Positions 27,905 to 37,424 of a stretch of 64,000 nucleotides of DNA are shown piece after piece (the stretch's first letter is position 1; each line of letters starts with the position of its first letter). Position numbers and translations under genes: made by a program. This DNA comes from Sinorhizobium terangae (GTDB taxonomy: Bacteria > Pseudomonadota > Alphaproteobacteria > Rhizobiales > Rhizobiaceae). The DNA is taken from assembly GCF_009601505.1 (NCBI RefSeq), contig NZ_WITC01000036.1:216105-280104 (forward strand). Reading direction: 5' to 3'. The notes beneath the pieces are model-generated. The model did no database searches. It worked only from the letters and a program-made list of their open reading frames with translations, and was not told the origin of the DNA.

Positions 27905-28285
27905 TTATTTCCGTACCGTCATGAGCATCATCCGGTGAAAGGCTTTGACGAGCCCGGCATTGAGCTCGTAGTCGCGCTTGATCTCACCGGTCTTCATCAT
28001 TTCCTGTTCGATCGCGACCGTGTTGCCGGACTGCTGTACCTGCACGTCGTCGATCATGCTGACTTCGGTGACCTGGGCGGCATCCGGGCTTTCGGTGAAG
28101 TGCGCGCGATGCGTCGCCGCCATCTGGATGCCGGTGTTCTGCAGCACGCTTTCAAAGGGCTCGACGTCTTTCGCCCGGTAGTGCGGCGTATTGGCGTTGG
28201 CGATGTTCCCCGCCACGACGTTCTGACGAACCGTCAGCCATTGGGCCTGGCGCGACGCAAGTTCGAAAAGCTGAATCGGTTCCAT
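27905..28285 (-). CDS. flgB: Proximal rod protein FlgB
   Basis: 126 residues from the ATG at 28285, which has GGAG in the right place and gives the family N-terminus [20 protein letters not shown] with [19 protein letters not shown]. The C-terminus ([20 protein letters not shown]) is typical. First gene of a ten-gene operon reaching fliP. A class II-type box lies 41 bp upstream. Confidence 0.95.
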   Translation of the reverse strand: MEPIQLFELASRQAQWLTVRQNVVAGNIANANTPHYRAKDVEPFESVLQNTGIQMAATHRAHFTESPDAAQVTEVSMIDDVQVQQSGNTVAIEQEMMKTGEIKRDYELNAGLVKAFHRMMLMTVRK

Positions 28286-28313
28286 CAAAAGCTCCTGCCT
28301 GATGATGACGAAC

Positions 28314-28342
28314 CTAGGCAGGTAATCTTGCGTGGGACTTGT
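28314..28342 (-). promoter_or_regulatory. Class II-type flagellar box upstream of flgB
   Basis: CTTGCGTGGGACTTGT at 28327-28342 with CTAG at 28314-28317 (13-base offset). It is in the 222-bp gap separating flgB from the preceding fliI-linked gene, the only space for a promoter of the flgB-fliP operon. Confidence 0.6.
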
Positions 28343-28507
28343 CGGGATCGCGGATTTCTGGCTGCACCGCGATCCAGCTCTACAGCGGCTGCAATTCCAG
28401 GAAACATGCGACAGCGCCGCATTTTCATGCACGAATGGGAAACGGAGCTAACGACGGCTAAAGGGAGGCGCCTTGTCATTCGCGGCCGCCTGCGTTTGAT
28501 CGCCGGT

Positions 28508-29059
28508 CTACTGCTCTTCGTAGATCTCGCCCTTGGATGTGATCATCACCCAGCGGCCATCGCGCTCCTGAAACGTCGCAAGACGGCTGTTGTCAGGCAG
28601 GATCGACCCTACGCGAACGATATACATGCCGCTTGCGTCCTCGATCAGGGCGCGGCCATTGATGACATGCCTCAGCCTGAAGCCCGACTGCCCCGGGAAC
28701 GGCTGATCCATCCCAGCTTCTGTTTCCGCCTGCCCGCGACCCGGCGCATCACCAAGCCCGGGCACGGTCGCCGTCGTCAGACGATCCACGGCGGCCGCCG
28801 TGTCGCTATCCATATCCTTCATCGCCTGGGGCGAAACGGACAGCACATCGCGGCCGGGGCGCCCCGGCATGTCGCGCGCCGATCCCTGCCACAGCCGCGG
28901 CATCGAGAATTCACCCTGATGGACGAAGGCATACCAGGGAAAGAAGGTCGCAAACGCCGCCATCGTCAGTCCGATGGCAGCCAGGAACTTGTCGATCAGC
29001 GGCATCTTTGCCTCGCGGCGGCGCTGCTTGACGATCTCGTCTGCGTCGTAGTCGGTCAC
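28508..29059 (-). CDS. Conserved flagellar-locus membrane protein of unknown function
   Basis: 183 residues. A short charged N-terminus precedes one membrane helix (about 20-46, LIDKFLAAIGLTMAAFATFF). The rest is predicted periplasmic, Gly/Pro-rich in the middle, and ends with a compact domain (GRALIEDASGMYIVRVGSIL, RDGRWVMITSKGEIYEEQ). It starts with GTG right after fliI (stop to start gap of 2 bp) with a G-rich ribosome site, so it belongs to the flgF-fliI operon. No named family recognised; a membrane-anchored assembly or stator-associated role is only a guess. Confidence 0.72.
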   Translation of the reverse strand: MTDYDADEIVKQRRREAKMPLIDKFLAAIGLTMAAFATFFPWYAFVHQGEFSMPRLWQGSARDMPGRPGRDVLSVSPQAMKDMDSDTAAAVDRLTTATVPGLGDAPGRGQAETEAGMDQPFPGQSGFRLRHVINGRALIEDASGMYIVRVGSILPDNSRLATFQERDGRWVMITSKGEIYEEQ

Positions 29060-29061
29060 CC

Positions 29062-30477
29062 CTATCCCCTCGGTCGCATGCCGGCTGCACCCGGCTGATT
29101 TCCCATCGCGGCCGCCTTCAGCGCGTTGGCGAGATCGGTGAAGGCGTCGAACGCGGCTCGCTCGCCGGGCGTCTGCTTGAGTACGTCATAGATGATCGGC
29201 ACCTGCTTGATCGCCATGTCGAGATCTGCATCGCCGCCCGGCCGGTAACCACCGATCAGGCGAAGGTCGCGCGTTTCCTCAAAGCGATGAATCAGTGCCT
29301 TGAGACGCGCCACCAGCTTCTCCTGATCCGGAGTCCACGCCTTCCGCGCCAGGCGCGAGATCGAGGCGAGCGGATTGATCGGCGGGTAGCGTCCCTCCTC
29401 CGCCAGGCTGCGCTCCAGCACGATATGCCCGTCCAGAATGCCGCGCGTCGAGTCGGCGACCGGATCGTTGTGGTTGTCGCCATCCACCAGGATTGAGATG
29501 ATCGCGGTGATCGTCCCGGTCCCCTCGACGCCGGGGCCGGCGCGCTCGAGCAGGCGGGGTAGTTCGGTGAAGACGGAAGCCGGATAACCGCGCGCGATCG
29601 GAGGCTCACCCGCCGCCGTCGCCACCTCGCGGATCGCATGGGCGAAGCGCGTCACGCTATCGACGATGAGGAGCACGTTGTCGCCCTTGTCGCGGTAGTG
29701 CTCGGCAATCGTGACGGCCGTCAGCGGTGCCATCTTCCGCAGCATCGGGCTTTCGTCGCTGGTAGCGACGACGGCGACCGATTTGGAGAGATTGTCGCCG
29801 AGCGTGTCCTCGATGAATTCACGGACTTCGCGGCCGCGTTCGCCGACCAGCGCTATCACCACCTTGTCGAAGGCATCCGCACGCGCCAGCATCGAAAGCA
29901 GCGTCGACTTGCCGACACCGGAGCCGGCAAAGATGCCAAGGCGCTGCCCGAGGCAAAGCGGCGAGAAAATGTCGATGGCACGCACACCCGTTCTGAAGCC
30001 ATGCTCGACGCGCTTGCGCGCCATGGAGGGCGGCGCGGTGTTGGAGATCGAGCGGCGAACGTCGCCCTGTAGCAGCGGCCCGAGGCCATCGATCGGCTCT
30101 GCCAGCGCGTTGATCGTGCGTCCGCACCAATCGTCCGTCGGAGCAATCCGGAAAGCACCCTTGCGAATGACCGTATCGTGAGTGCCGATCGGATCGCCGG
30201 GTTCGATCGGGCAGACGACGACCTGCCCCGGCTCGACACGGACGACCTCGCCGAGATGGGTGCCCGTCGCGCTTTTGTGCGCGACGAAATCGCCGAGCCG
30301 AACGTGGCGCGAAAGACCGCTAACGGTGTAATGCCCCGGCGCGATCGTCTGCACGTGCCCACCCGGCGCGATCGAAAACTCCGGCTTCGAATAGCGCTCG
30401 ACCAGCCCGGCAAGCGCCGCCAGCGATGTCGATGCGGCAAGGGTCTCGGGACCTTCGCGTTTCATGGTTTCCGTCAT
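29062..30477 (-). CDS. fliI: Flagellar export ATPase FliI
   Basis: 471 residues, F1-beta-like. Walker A GSGVGKS at 185-191, Walker B region NVLLIVDSVTRFAHAIREVA, and the family motif GYPASVFTELPRLLERAG. FliI energises unfolding and delivery of export substrates with FliH and FliJ. A second ATG (30465) could be used. It is 3 bp from flgF. Its usual partners fliH and fliJ are not adjacent; candidates are proposed at 15.0 kb and 0.7 kb. Confidence 0.96.
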   Translation of the reverse strand: MTETMKREGPETLAASTSLAALAGLVERYSKPEFSIAPGGHVQTIAPGHYTVSGLSRHVRLGDFVAHKSATGTHLGEVVRVEPGQVVVCPIEPGDPIGTHDTVIRKGAFRIAPTDDWCGRTINALAEPIDGLGPLLQGDVRRSISNTAPPSMARKRVEHGFRTGVRAIDIFSPLCLGQRLGIFAGSGVGKSTLLSMLARADAFDKVVIALVGERGREVREFIEDTLGDNLSKSVAVVATSDESPMLRKMAPLTAVTIAEHYRDKGDNVLLIVDSVTRFAHAIREVATAAGEPPIARGYPASVFTELPRLLERAGPGVEGTGTITAIISILVDGDNHNDPVADSTRGILDGHIVLERSLAEEGRYPPINPLASISRLARKAWTPDQEKLVARLKALIHRFEETRDLRLIGGYRPGGDADLDMAIKQVPIIYDVLKQTPGERAAFDAFTDLANALKAAAMGNQPGAAGMRPRG

Positions 30478-30480
30478 TTA

Positions 30481-31203
30481 TCAGCTGCCGCCCAGCGTCT
30501 TGATCGCTTCTTCCAGCGATCCCTCGCTGTCGCGCATCAGGGCCGTGATGTTGTCGAAGGCACGGGTGACCATGATGAGCTGCGACATTTCCTGAATGGC
30601 GTTGACGTTCGACTCCTCGAGGAATCCCTGCATGACGCCGACATCGAAACGGTCGACGACCGGCTCCGGCTGGATGGCCGGCATGACGGCGCTGTTGTCG
30701 TATCGCATGAAGCCGTTGCTGAAGTCCGCCTCAAAGAGGCCGAGCAGAGCGACCTGATTGCCGTTCTCGTGGATGGCGCCATCGGCTCCGACGGTGATTT
30801 CGCCTGCTCCGCCATTCAGCTGGATCGGCGCCCCGCCGGCATCGAGCACCGGATAGCCCTTGATGGTGACGAGCTCACCGGCTTCCGTCAGCGTGAACCG
30901 GCCGTCGCGGGTCAAAGCCGGCCCGCCGGGCGTGTCGATCGAAAACCAGGCGTCGCCCTTGATCGCAAAATCGAGCGAGGCGCCGGTGCGTGCGAGCGAC
31001 CCGGTATTGGTGTTGAGGTACTCCTCACCTTCCGACACGTAGGAGACCTTGGTCGGCTTGGTGTCGCCGAGCATCTGGTTGAACTTCACTTCAGCGCCGC
31101 GGAAGCCGACGGTGCCGGAGTTTGCGATGTTGTCGGCGATTGTGTTCAGGCGCTTTTCGAGCGCCATCTGCGATGAGATCGCCACATAGAGACCGGTCTG
31201 CAC
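30481..31203 (-). CDS. flgF: Proximal rod protein FlgF
   Basis: 240 residues, GTG start with GGGGAC upstream. N-terminus QTGLYVAISSQMALEKRLNT with ADNIANSGTVGFRGAEV, C-terminus ESNVNAIQEMSQLIMVTRAF, typical FlgF. Located away from the other rod genes, between the DUF1217 gene and fliI, one base from the former. Confidence 0.93.
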   Translation of the reverse strand: MQTGLYVAISSQMALEKRLNTIADNIANSGTVGFRGAEVKFNQMLGDTKPTKVSYVSEGEEYLNTNTGSLARTGASLDFAIKGDAWFSIDTPGGPALTRDGRFTLTEAGELVTIKGYPVLDAGGAPIQLNGGAGEITVGADGAIHENGNQVALLGLFEADFSNGFMRYDNSAVMPAIQPEPVVDRFDVGVMQGFLEESNVNAIQEMSQLIMVTRAFDNITALMRDSEGSLEEAIKTLGGS

Positions 31204-31204
31204 C

Positions 31205-31984
31205 TCAGCGTCCCCCGAGTTTCAGGCTGTTAATGGACAGGAGCAGATCGGAGGAGATGCCGTAGCCGCTCGATGAACCGAAAACCGCAAGCGGATCGTA
31301 GCTGTCCGTGGAGTTGTTGACTTCCCAAAGGGCGGTAAAGCGATCGAGAAACGCCGCCAGCTTCTCGGGATCCTGGAAGTCCTTGAGGTCGATCGCCGCC
31401 TCATAGGCCTCGGCCTGGCGGTCGACGTCGGTCGCCGCGAACTCCTCCGGCAGTTGCAGAGCAGTCCGCACGACCTGTGCCAGCGCCTCGTCGGCGATGA
31501 TGGCGTAGCCGCTGGTGATCGTCGGCGCCATGCGCGAGAAATAGAGCGCCAGCCGCACGCCGGCATTTTCCTCGCCGGCATTCTGTTCCAGCGTCTGGCG
31601 CGCATATTTGTCGGCAACACCTTTTTGCGCGCGGTCGAATGAGGTCGCCGCCTCGCCGTTGCGGGCGAAATTGAGCGATTCGACCAGCGCCTTGTAACGA
31701 CCGTCCGTCAGCTTGTTGGCGAAGGCGTCGTCGCTGTCGATGCCCCCGGAAAGCACCTTGCGCATGAAGGCCTTCGCATAGGCCATATCTTCGAGGCCGT
31801 GCGCCTTCATCGCGTAGTTGTAGAGCCGGCTGTCGGCGAAGAAATCGTCGATGGTTTTGATGCTGCCGATCTTCGACAAGTAGTATTCCGTCTCGCGCGC
31901 GACGTCCGGCTGTTCGGAAACGCGCTCCAGCGACTTCGTCAGATCGGCGGTGATCAGCTTGTAGCTCGTATAGGTCGTGGTCAC
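31205..31984 (-). CDS. DUF1217-type protein of rhizobial flagellar loci
   Basis: 259 residues, soluble, mostly helical, no signal peptide. The pattern TEYYLSKIGSIKTIDDFFADSRLYNYAMKAHGLEDMAYAK corresponds to the DUF1217 family, found in flagellar clusters of rhizobia; family assignment is from memory of the motif. GTG start. First gene of the operon with flgF, fliI and the following membrane protein, preceded by a class II-type box. Role unknown; its length and repeats of helix pairs would allow a rod or export-related function. Confidence 0.7.
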   Translation of the reverse strand: MTTTYTSYKLITADLTKSLERVSEQPDVARETEYYLSKIGSIKTIDDFFADSRLYNYAMKAHGLEDMAYAKAFMRKVLSGGIDSDDAFANKLTDGRYKALVESLNFARNGEAATSFDRAQKGVADKYARQTLEQNAGEENAGVRLALYFSRMAPTITSGYAIIADEALAQVVRTALQLPEEFAATDVDRQAEAYEAAIDLKDFQDPEKLAAFLDRFTALWEVNNSTDSYDPLAVFGSSSGYGISSDLLLSINSLKLGGR

Positions 31985-32042
31985 GATCGCTTCGCCCTGT
32001 CCGGAATAAAGCCGGGCGCAATGTGGCCCGACCTAGCAAATC

Positions 32043-32071
32043 CTGACCTGACTGGCTTGCGCGAACCTGTT
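32043..32071 (-). promoter_or_regulatory. Class II-type box for the DUF1217-flgF-fliI operon
   Basis: CTTGCGCGAACCTGTT at 32056-32071, the best match to the consensus. At the usual 13-base offset stands CTGA rather than CTAG; a true CTAG is 10 bases farther on (32033). About 71 bp from the GTG start. Confidence 0.55.
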
Positions 32072-32099
32072 CCGGGCGCGGCTTCAAGAAGGTCTTAGG

Positions 32100-32128
32100 A
32101 ACAGCCTCACGCAAGGATGAAATCCTAT
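32100..32128 (+). promoter_or_regulatory. Class II-type box for the motA operon (inverted copy)
   Basis: AACAGCCTCACGCAAG at 32100-32115 is the reverse complement form CTTGCGTGAGGCTGTT. It points towards motA and is followed after 9 bases by CTAT (32125-32128), mirroring the spacing in the minus-strand copies. It ends 52 bp before the motA ATG. Confidence 0.55.
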
Positions 32129-32167
32129 TCCATCAACGGAAAATCACGATCGCGACAGGTATCGACA

Positions 32168-33046
32168 ATGAACATCATCATCGGGCTTCTTGTGACCTTC
32201 GGCTGTATCCTCGGCGGATATCTCGCGATGGGTGGCCACCTGGAGGTGCTGAACCAGCCTTTCGAGTTGATGATCATCGGCGGTGCAGGCATCGGCGGCT
32301 TCATCATGGCCAACTCGATGAAGGTCGTGAAGGACACCGGCAAGGCGCTCGGCGAAGCCTTCAGGCATAAGGTGCCGAAAGAGCGCCACTACCTTGATAC
32401 GCTCGGCGTCCTCTACAGCCTGATGCGCGATCTCAGGACCAAATCCCGCAACGAGATCGAGAGCCACATCGACAACCCGGAAGAATCCTCGATCTTCCAG
32501 TCAGCGCCCACCGTCCTGCAGAACAAGGAACTGACCGCCTTCATCTGCGACTATGTGCGGCTGATCATCATCGGCAACGCCCGCTCACATGAGATTGAGG
32601 CGCTGATGGACGAGGAAATCCAGACAATCACCCATGACAAGATGAAATGTTATCACTCGCTGACGATCATGGGCGATGCGCTGCCGGCGATCGGTATCGT
32701 CGCAGCGGTTCTCGGCGTCATAAAGGCGATGGGTGCCATCAACGAGGCCCCGGAAGTGCTTGGGGCCAAGATTGCCGCCGCACTCGTCGGAACGCTGCTT
32801 GGCGTCTTCCTCTCCTATTCGGTCGTCGGCCCGCTCGTCGCCAACATCAAGGCCGTGCGCGAGAAGCAGAACCGCCTCTACGTCATCGTCAAGCAGACGC
32901 TGCTTGCCTACATGAACGGCTCGGTTCCGCAGGTCGCGCTCGAATATGGCCGCAAGACGATCTCCGCCTATGAGCGGCCGTCCATCGACGCCGTCGAGCA
33001 GGAGATGATGAACCCGGGCGGCGGCAGCGAAAGCAAGGCGGCATAA
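32168..33046 (+). CDS. motA: Flagellar stator protein MotA
   Basis: 292 residues from the ATG at 32168, which gives the canonical [20 protein letters not shown] start; an upstream in-frame ATG at 32117 adds an unlikely N-terminus. Four membrane helices (about 3-22, 35-52, 170-192, 202-225), with the conserved cytoplasmic loop and [20 protein letters not shown]. MotA and MotB form the proton channel that drives rotation. First gene of motA-fliM-fliN-fliG. Confidence 0.96.
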   Translation: MNIIIGLLVTFGCILGGYLAMGGHLEVLNQPFELMIIGGAGIGGFIMANSMKVVKDTGKALGEAFRHKVPKERHYLDTLGVLYSLMRDLRTKSRNEIESHIDNPEESSIFQSAPTVLQNKELTAFICDYVRLIIIGNARSHEIEALMDEEIQTITHDKMKCYHSLTIMGDALPAIGIVAAVLGVIKAMGAINEAPEVLGAKIAAALVGTLLGVFLSYSVVGPLVANIKAVREKQNRLYVIVKQTLLAYMNGSVPQVALEYGRKTISAYERPSIDAVEQEMMNPGGGSESKAA

Positions 33047-33047
33047 C

Positions 33048-33995
33048 ATGAACCCGAGCATGGCATCCAACGTCTACGCATTCGACAAGAGGCTGCTTGC
33101 GCGCATGATCGGCGCGCTCGGCGACGACAAGGTGATCGGCCGAACCGCACTCGAACTCGGCCAGGTTTTCGGCGAACTGCTTCCGGGCATATACAAGGCC
33201 GAGACTGGTCACGACATTGCGATCGGCTATGCCGGTTTCAAGACCGGTTTCAGGAACGAGCTCATTGCGGGCCTTGGAGACGGTGTTCTGCTCACAGACG
33301 CTTCGCTGCGCAACTGGTGCCAGGATTTTCAGATCGGTTGTGACAGTCCCGTTCTCATCACCCTCGTCGAGGCTCTGCTCGGCGCCGAGCCCACGAGCAT
33401 CGGGGAACCGCAGCCCCGGTCGATGTCGCAGATTGAGATCGACGTCGCGGTGCCGATCTTCGAAAAGATCGCCGATGTGCTGCGCCAAGCGGTGAACGCG
33501 CCGGGTGGATTCGAGGTCGTCGTCAGCCGTCCATACAACAGCGAAACGCGCCCCAAACCCGATCCCGCGATGGAGGACGTTTACGCGGCCTCCATCGACA
33601 TGACGATCGGCCTCGGGCCGGTGCTCTCGACCTTTTCGGTCGTCGTTCCCCAGAGCGTTCTCCTGAAGACGCAGATCGTCCCGCCCAAAGGCGCCGGCCA
33701 GGGTCAAAAAACAAAGACGGAATGGACCGAACAGCTCGAGGAGCAGGTTCGCCGCTCCGCCGTGACGCTCGAGGCACGCATCCGGTTGGAAAGCCTGACG
33801 CTCGACACGATCAGTCGCCTGCAGCCAGGAGACGTGATCCCGTTTCATGACGGTCAGGACGTTCGCGTGGAGGTAAACGCCAATGGGCGCGAGCTCTATG
33901 TCTGCGAGTTCGGGCGGTCCGGCGCGAAATACACGGTCCGGGTCAAGGATACGCACGGCTCCGAGCAGGACATTCTTCGCCACATCATGAGTTAA
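33048..33995 (+). CDS. fliM: Flagellar motor switch protein FliM
   Basis: 315 residues. The middle CheC-like region and the C-terminal SpoA domain (about 245-310: [20 protein letters not shown]) are visible. The N-terminal CheY-binding peptide is not the enteric LSQxEIDALL form. FliM receives phosphorylated CheY2; in S. meliloti this slows the motor rather than reversing it. ATG at 33048 follows motA by 1 bp; another ATG at 33060 is possible. Confidence 0.93.
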   Translation: MNPSMASNVYAFDKRLLARMIGALGDDKVIGRTALELGQVFGELLPGIYKAETGHDIAIGYAGFKTGFRNELIAGLGDGVLLTDASLRNWCQDFQIGCDSPVLITLVEALLGAEPTSIGEPQPRSMSQIEIDVAVPIFEKIADVLRQAVNAPGGFEVVVSRPYNSETRPKPDPAMEDVYAASIDMTIGLGPVLSTFSVVVPQSVLLKTQIVPPKGAGQGQKTKTEWTEQLEEQVRRSAVTLEARIRLESLTLDTISRLQPGDVIPFHDGQDVRVEVNANGRELYVCEFGRSGAKYTVRVKDTHGSEQDILRHIMS

Positions 33996-34053
33996 CAGCC
34001 CGCCCTCTCCCGGCAGAATGCCTGAGGCAAGCTTCAACTGGAATAAATCGCAC

Positions 34054-34668
34054 ATGGCACCCAAGAAAGCAGCACCCATCCAAGAACAGGCCGCATTCGC
34101 CGTCGAAGACACGGAGCTCGACCAGGCGATCGACGACCTGCGCGGCGTTCTCAAGAAGGATGGCGAGCAGGCGACGGATTTTGGCGCCGACTTCGGCTCC
34201 ACCGGCGCGCTGGACATGGCAACAGAATTCGGCGGCGACTTTGGGGGTACCAGCGATACTGCAAGCGCATTCGGCGGCGACTTCGGGGCGGATAGCTTCG
34301 GCGGCGACTTCGCGGGCGCCGGAATGAACGGCGCCTTCGACGCCGGCGGCAGTTTCGGCGGCGGCTTCGATGCCGCCGAGCCGGCAATCGAAGCCGCGCC
34401 AGGCAGCGGCATGACGGCCAATCTCGATCTGATCATGGACATTCCGATCGATGTTCAGATCGTGCTCGGCACCAGCCGGATGCAGGTTTCCGGGCTCATG
34501 GGCCTCAGCGAAGGCGCAACGATCGCGCTTGACCGAAAGATCGGGGAGCCGGTCGAAATCATGGTCAACGGCCGGGTGATCGGTCGTGGTGAAATTACGG
34601 TACTCGAGGGCGACGTGACCCGTTTCGGCGTCAAGCTCATCGAGATCAAGGGCAGCAAGAACTCATAG
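34054..34668 (+). CDS. fliN: Flagellar motor switch protein FliN with FG-rich linker
   Basis: 204 residues from the ATG at 34054 (an alternative at 34018 adds 12). Residues 1-40 are charged; 42-108 form a low-complexity linker with eight Phe-Gly pairs (FGGDFG-like units); 120-204 are the SpoA domain ([20 protein letters not shown] ... [20 protein letters not shown]) that builds the C ring. Enteric FliN has about 137 residues, so the linker explains the extra length. It sits between fliM and fliG. Confidence 0.94.
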   Translation: MAPKKAAPIQEQAAFAVEDTELDQAIDDLRGVLKKDGEQATDFGADFGSTGALDMATEFGGDFGGTSDTASAFGGDFGADSFGGDFAGAGMNGAFDAGGSFGGGFDAAEPAIEAAPGSGMTANLDLIMDIPIDVQIVLGTSRMQVSGLMGLSEGATIALDRKIGEPVEIMVNGRVIGRGEITVLEGDVTRFGVKLIEIKGSKNS

Positions 34669-34696
34669 GCCCGATGATTGGGCGAGGGATAAATCC

Positions 34697-35728
34697 ATGA
34701 TGGATTTCGAAAGTTTCGGGGCACAGACGCCGGCAGCTCCGCTGAGTCAGACAGACAAAGCGGCGGCCGTATTGCTTGCGATGGGCAAGTCCGTAGCCGG
34801 GAAGCTCTTGAAGTTCTTCACCCAGAGCGAACTCCAGGCCATCATCGCCGCGGCGCAGTCACTGCGCGCCATCCCGCCTCACGAACTCGAATCGCTCGTC
34901 AACGAATTCGAGGATCTTTTCACCGAAGGCGCCGGCCTGATGGACAATGCCCGGGCGATCGAGAGCATCCTGGAGGAAGGGCTGACCCCGGACGAGGTCG
35001 ATGGCCTGCTTGGCCGCCGCGCCACCTTCCAATCCTACGAAGCAAATATCTGGGATCGTCTGCAGGAGTGCGATCCGGTGCTCGTTGCCCAGTCGCTCGC
35101 CAAAGAACACCCGCAGACGATCGCTTATGTCCTGTCGATGATGCCTTCGAGCTTCGGCGCCAAAGTGCTGCTGCAGCTCTCGGAAACACAACGGCCGGAC
35201 ATCCTGAACCGCGCCGTCAACATCAAGAACGTCAGTCCGAAGGCGGCCGCCATCATCGAGGCGCGCGTGATGGAAATGATCGACGAGATGGAAGCCGAGC
35301 GCAACTCGCCCGGACCCGCCAAGATCGCCGAGGTCATGAACGAACTCGAAAAGGGACAGGTGGACACGCTGCTCGCCTCGCTCGAGACGATCAACACCGA
35401 CTCGGCCAAGAAGGTCCGGCCGAAGATCTTCCTCTTCGACGACATTCTCTTCATGCCGCAGAGAAGCCGCGTGCAACTGTTCAACGACGTCTCCACCGAC
35501 ATCATCACGATGGCGCTTCGCGGCTCGGCGCCGGAACTGCGCGAATCGGTTCTCGCGTCGATCGGCGCCCGTCAGCGCCGTATGATCGAATCGGATCTGG
35601 CTGTCGGCGATGCAGGCATCAACCCGCGCGACATCGCGATCGCCAGACGGTCCATCACGCAGGAGGCAATCCGCCTCGCCGCCAGCGGACAGCTGGAGCT
35701 CAAGGACAAGGAAGCGGAGGCCGCCTGA
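34697..35728 (+). CDS. fliG: Flagellar motor switch protein FliG
   Basis: 343 residues, three helical armadillo-like parts as in the family. Recognisable are TDKAAAVLLAMGKSVAGKLL, the middle EHPQTIAYVLSMMPSSFGAK (EHPQTIA motif) and the torque helix region with IFLFDDILFMPQRSRVQLFN and ALRGSAPELRESVLASIGAR. FliG links FliF to the C ring and touches MotA. GGGAT ribosome site. Confidence 0.96.
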   Translation: MMDFESFGAQTPAAPLSQTDKAAAVLLAMGKSVAGKLLKFFTQSELQAIIAAAQSLRAIPPHELESLVNEFEDLFTEGAGLMDNARAIESILEEGLTPDEVDGLLGRRATFQSYEANIWDRLQECDPVLVAQSLAKEHPQTIAYVLSMMPSSFGAKVLLQLSETQRPDILNRAVNIKNVSPKAAAIIEARVMEMIDEMEAERNSPGPAKIAEVMNELEKGQVDTLLASLETINTDSAKKVRPKIFLFDDILFMPQRSRVQLFNDVSTDIITMALRGSAPELRESVLASIGARQRRMIESDLAVGDAGINPRDIAIARRSITQEAIRLAASGQLELKDKEAEAA

Positions 35729-35895
35729 GGCCGGTCGCGACCGCAACTCCATAATTCCTGTTGACCCGGCCCCACCGGCGTCGCCAGACCCTTGCGCCCC
35801 TGAGCTTTGAGGTTCACGACAGCGGGAGAGCATCGCCGCGGGCTTGCCTGATCGGGTGACGTTCGATCGGGAAATCGCCGGGAGCTTCCTGTTTC

Positions 35896-36978
35896 ATGTC
35901 GGAAGATCAGGACAAAGACAGCAAGACCGAGGCGCCATCGGAGAAGAAGCTCTCCGATGCCGCCGACAAGGGTAACGTCCCATTTTCCCGCGAGGTGACA
36001 GTGTTCGCCTCGACGCTTGCGATTTATATCTTCGTCGTCTTCTTTCTGTCGGATGGCGCCGCGAGCGTCGCCGAGGCCCTCAAGGACATTTTCGAGCAGC
36101 CGGAAGCCTGGAGGCTGGACACATCGACCGACGTCGTCGCGCTGATTTCGCACATCATCCTGAAATCGGCGGCGCTGCTCGTCCCGATCTTCGTGCTGCT
36201 GATCATCTTCGGCGTCGGATCGTCGACCTTCCAGAACCTCCCTCGCCCAGTCCTCGATCGCATTCAGCCGAAGATGAACCGCATATCCCCTGCGGCCGGC
36301 TTCAAGCGCATCTACGGCGTGCAGGGATTGGTCGAATTCGGCAAGTCCCTGTTCAAGATCGTCATCGTTTCGACCGTTGTGGTCCTCGTTCTGTGGAACG
36401 ACTATTTCGCCACGCTCGATCTGATGTTCTCGGATCCGGTGACGATTTTCACGGCCATGACGTCCGACCTCAAGCAGATCATGATCGTCGTGCTCCTGGC
36501 GACGGCCGTGCTTGCGATCGTCGATCTCTTCTGGACACGGCATCACTGGTACACGGAACTGATGATGACGAAGCAGGAGGTAAAGGAGGAACTGAAACAG
36601 TCCCAGGGCGACCCGATCGTCAAGTCGCGGTTGCGCTCGATCCAGCGTGATCGGGCGCGCAAGCGCATGATTTCCTCGGTGCCGCGTGCCACATTGGTGA
36701 TCGCCAACCCGACACACTATGCCGTCGCGCTCCGATACGTCCGCGAAGAGAACGATGCACCGGTTGTGGTCGCCATGGGCCAGGACCTTGTCGCGCTCAA
36801 GATCCGCGAACTTGCCGAAAAAAACGGCATTCCGGTCTTCGAGGATCCGCCGCTCGCACGCTCCATGTTTGCACAAGTCTCGGTGGATAGTGTTATTCCA
36901 CCGGTGTTTTACAAGGCAGTCGCCGAACTCATTCACCGGGTTTATGCAGCTCAGCCGCAACAAAAACGGGTGACGTGA
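35896..36978 (+). CDS. flhB: Flagellar export switch protein FlhB
   Basis: 360 residues. Begins with the FlhB hallmark ([20 protein letters not shown]), then four membrane helices (about 33-53, 90-112, 140-165, 185-208), and the self-cleaving NPTH motif at 271-274 in [20 protein letters not shown]. Autocleavage between N and P changes export from hook to filament substrates under FliK. The 167-bp gap after fliG holds no gene. Confidence 0.97.
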   Translation: MSEDQDKDSKTEAPSEKKLSDAADKGNVPFSREVTVFASTLAIYIFVVFFLSDGAASVAEALKDIFEQPEAWRLDTSTDVVALISHIILKSAALLVPIFVLLIIFGVGSSTFQNLPRPVLDRIQPKMNRISPAAGFKRIYGVQGLVEFGKSLFKIVIVSTVVVLVLWNDYFATLDLMFSDPVTIFTAMTSDLKQIMIVVLLATAVLAIVDLFWTRHHWYTELMMTKQEVKEELKQSQGDPIVKSRLRSIQRDRARKRMISSVPRATLVIANPTHYAVALRYVREENDAPVVVAMGQDLVALKIRELAEKNGIPVFEDPPLARSMFAQVSVDSVIPPVFYKAVAELIHRVYAAQPQQKRVT

Positions 36979-36983
36979 TCTCG

Positions 36984-37424
36984 ATGAAAAAGTGCGAATT
37001 CTCCGAAAAGCGCGAGCAGATAGTGGCGGAAGCAATCCGCCCGGTGGCGACAGAACTGCGTCTGGTCGACGCCGCGGACTTCATCGCGCTGTTACGATTC
37101 GAGTCTCATGCGAGCCTCGCTGACCTCGTGGAGTCTGCCGCCGAGCTCTACTTCCTTCCCGGCACGGTGAATTTCGGCCTCGGTGGCAACTACAATCTGG
37201 ATTGGGACAGCAACCCCGAGATCGTTCTCGACCTTGAACTGAAGCTGCGTGGCGTTACGGTCTATGCGCGGCTGACTCTCGGCAACGACACCGCCGGGGT
37301 CGAGATCAGCCATATCAGCTTCCAACATCCCTCCACGGATCCGGACGAAAACACCGTCTTCCTCGCGAAAAGCCTGGAAGAGGCGAAATTCGTCAAATCT
37401 TACGCCCTTCCGCTCGCGAGCTAA
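36984..37424 (+). CDS. Small conserved protein after flhB, unknown
   Basis: 146 residues from the ATG at 36984; a GTG at 36975 overlapping the flhB stop is an alternative. Soluble, acidic, with a predicted beta-rich second half (LYFLPGTVNFGLGGNYNLDW, EIVLDLELKLRGVTVYARLT). No signal peptide or membrane segment and no family recognised. Its start 5 bp after flhB places it at the end of the motA-flhB operon, so a motility role is plausible but unproven. Confidence 0.68.
   Translation: MKKCEFSEKREQIVAEAIRPVATELRLVDAADFIALLRFESHASLADLVESAAELYFLPGTVNFGLGGNYNLDWDSNPEIVLDLELKLRGVTVYARLTLGNDTAGVEISHISFQHPSTDPDENTVFLAKSLEEAKFVKSYALPLAS

Noticed and set aside
32889..34442. 517-codon open frame on the minus strand opposite fliM and fliN
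   Set aside because: It spans two real genes and their junction and has repetitive Pro/Ser/Lys content mirrored from the FliN FG linker.
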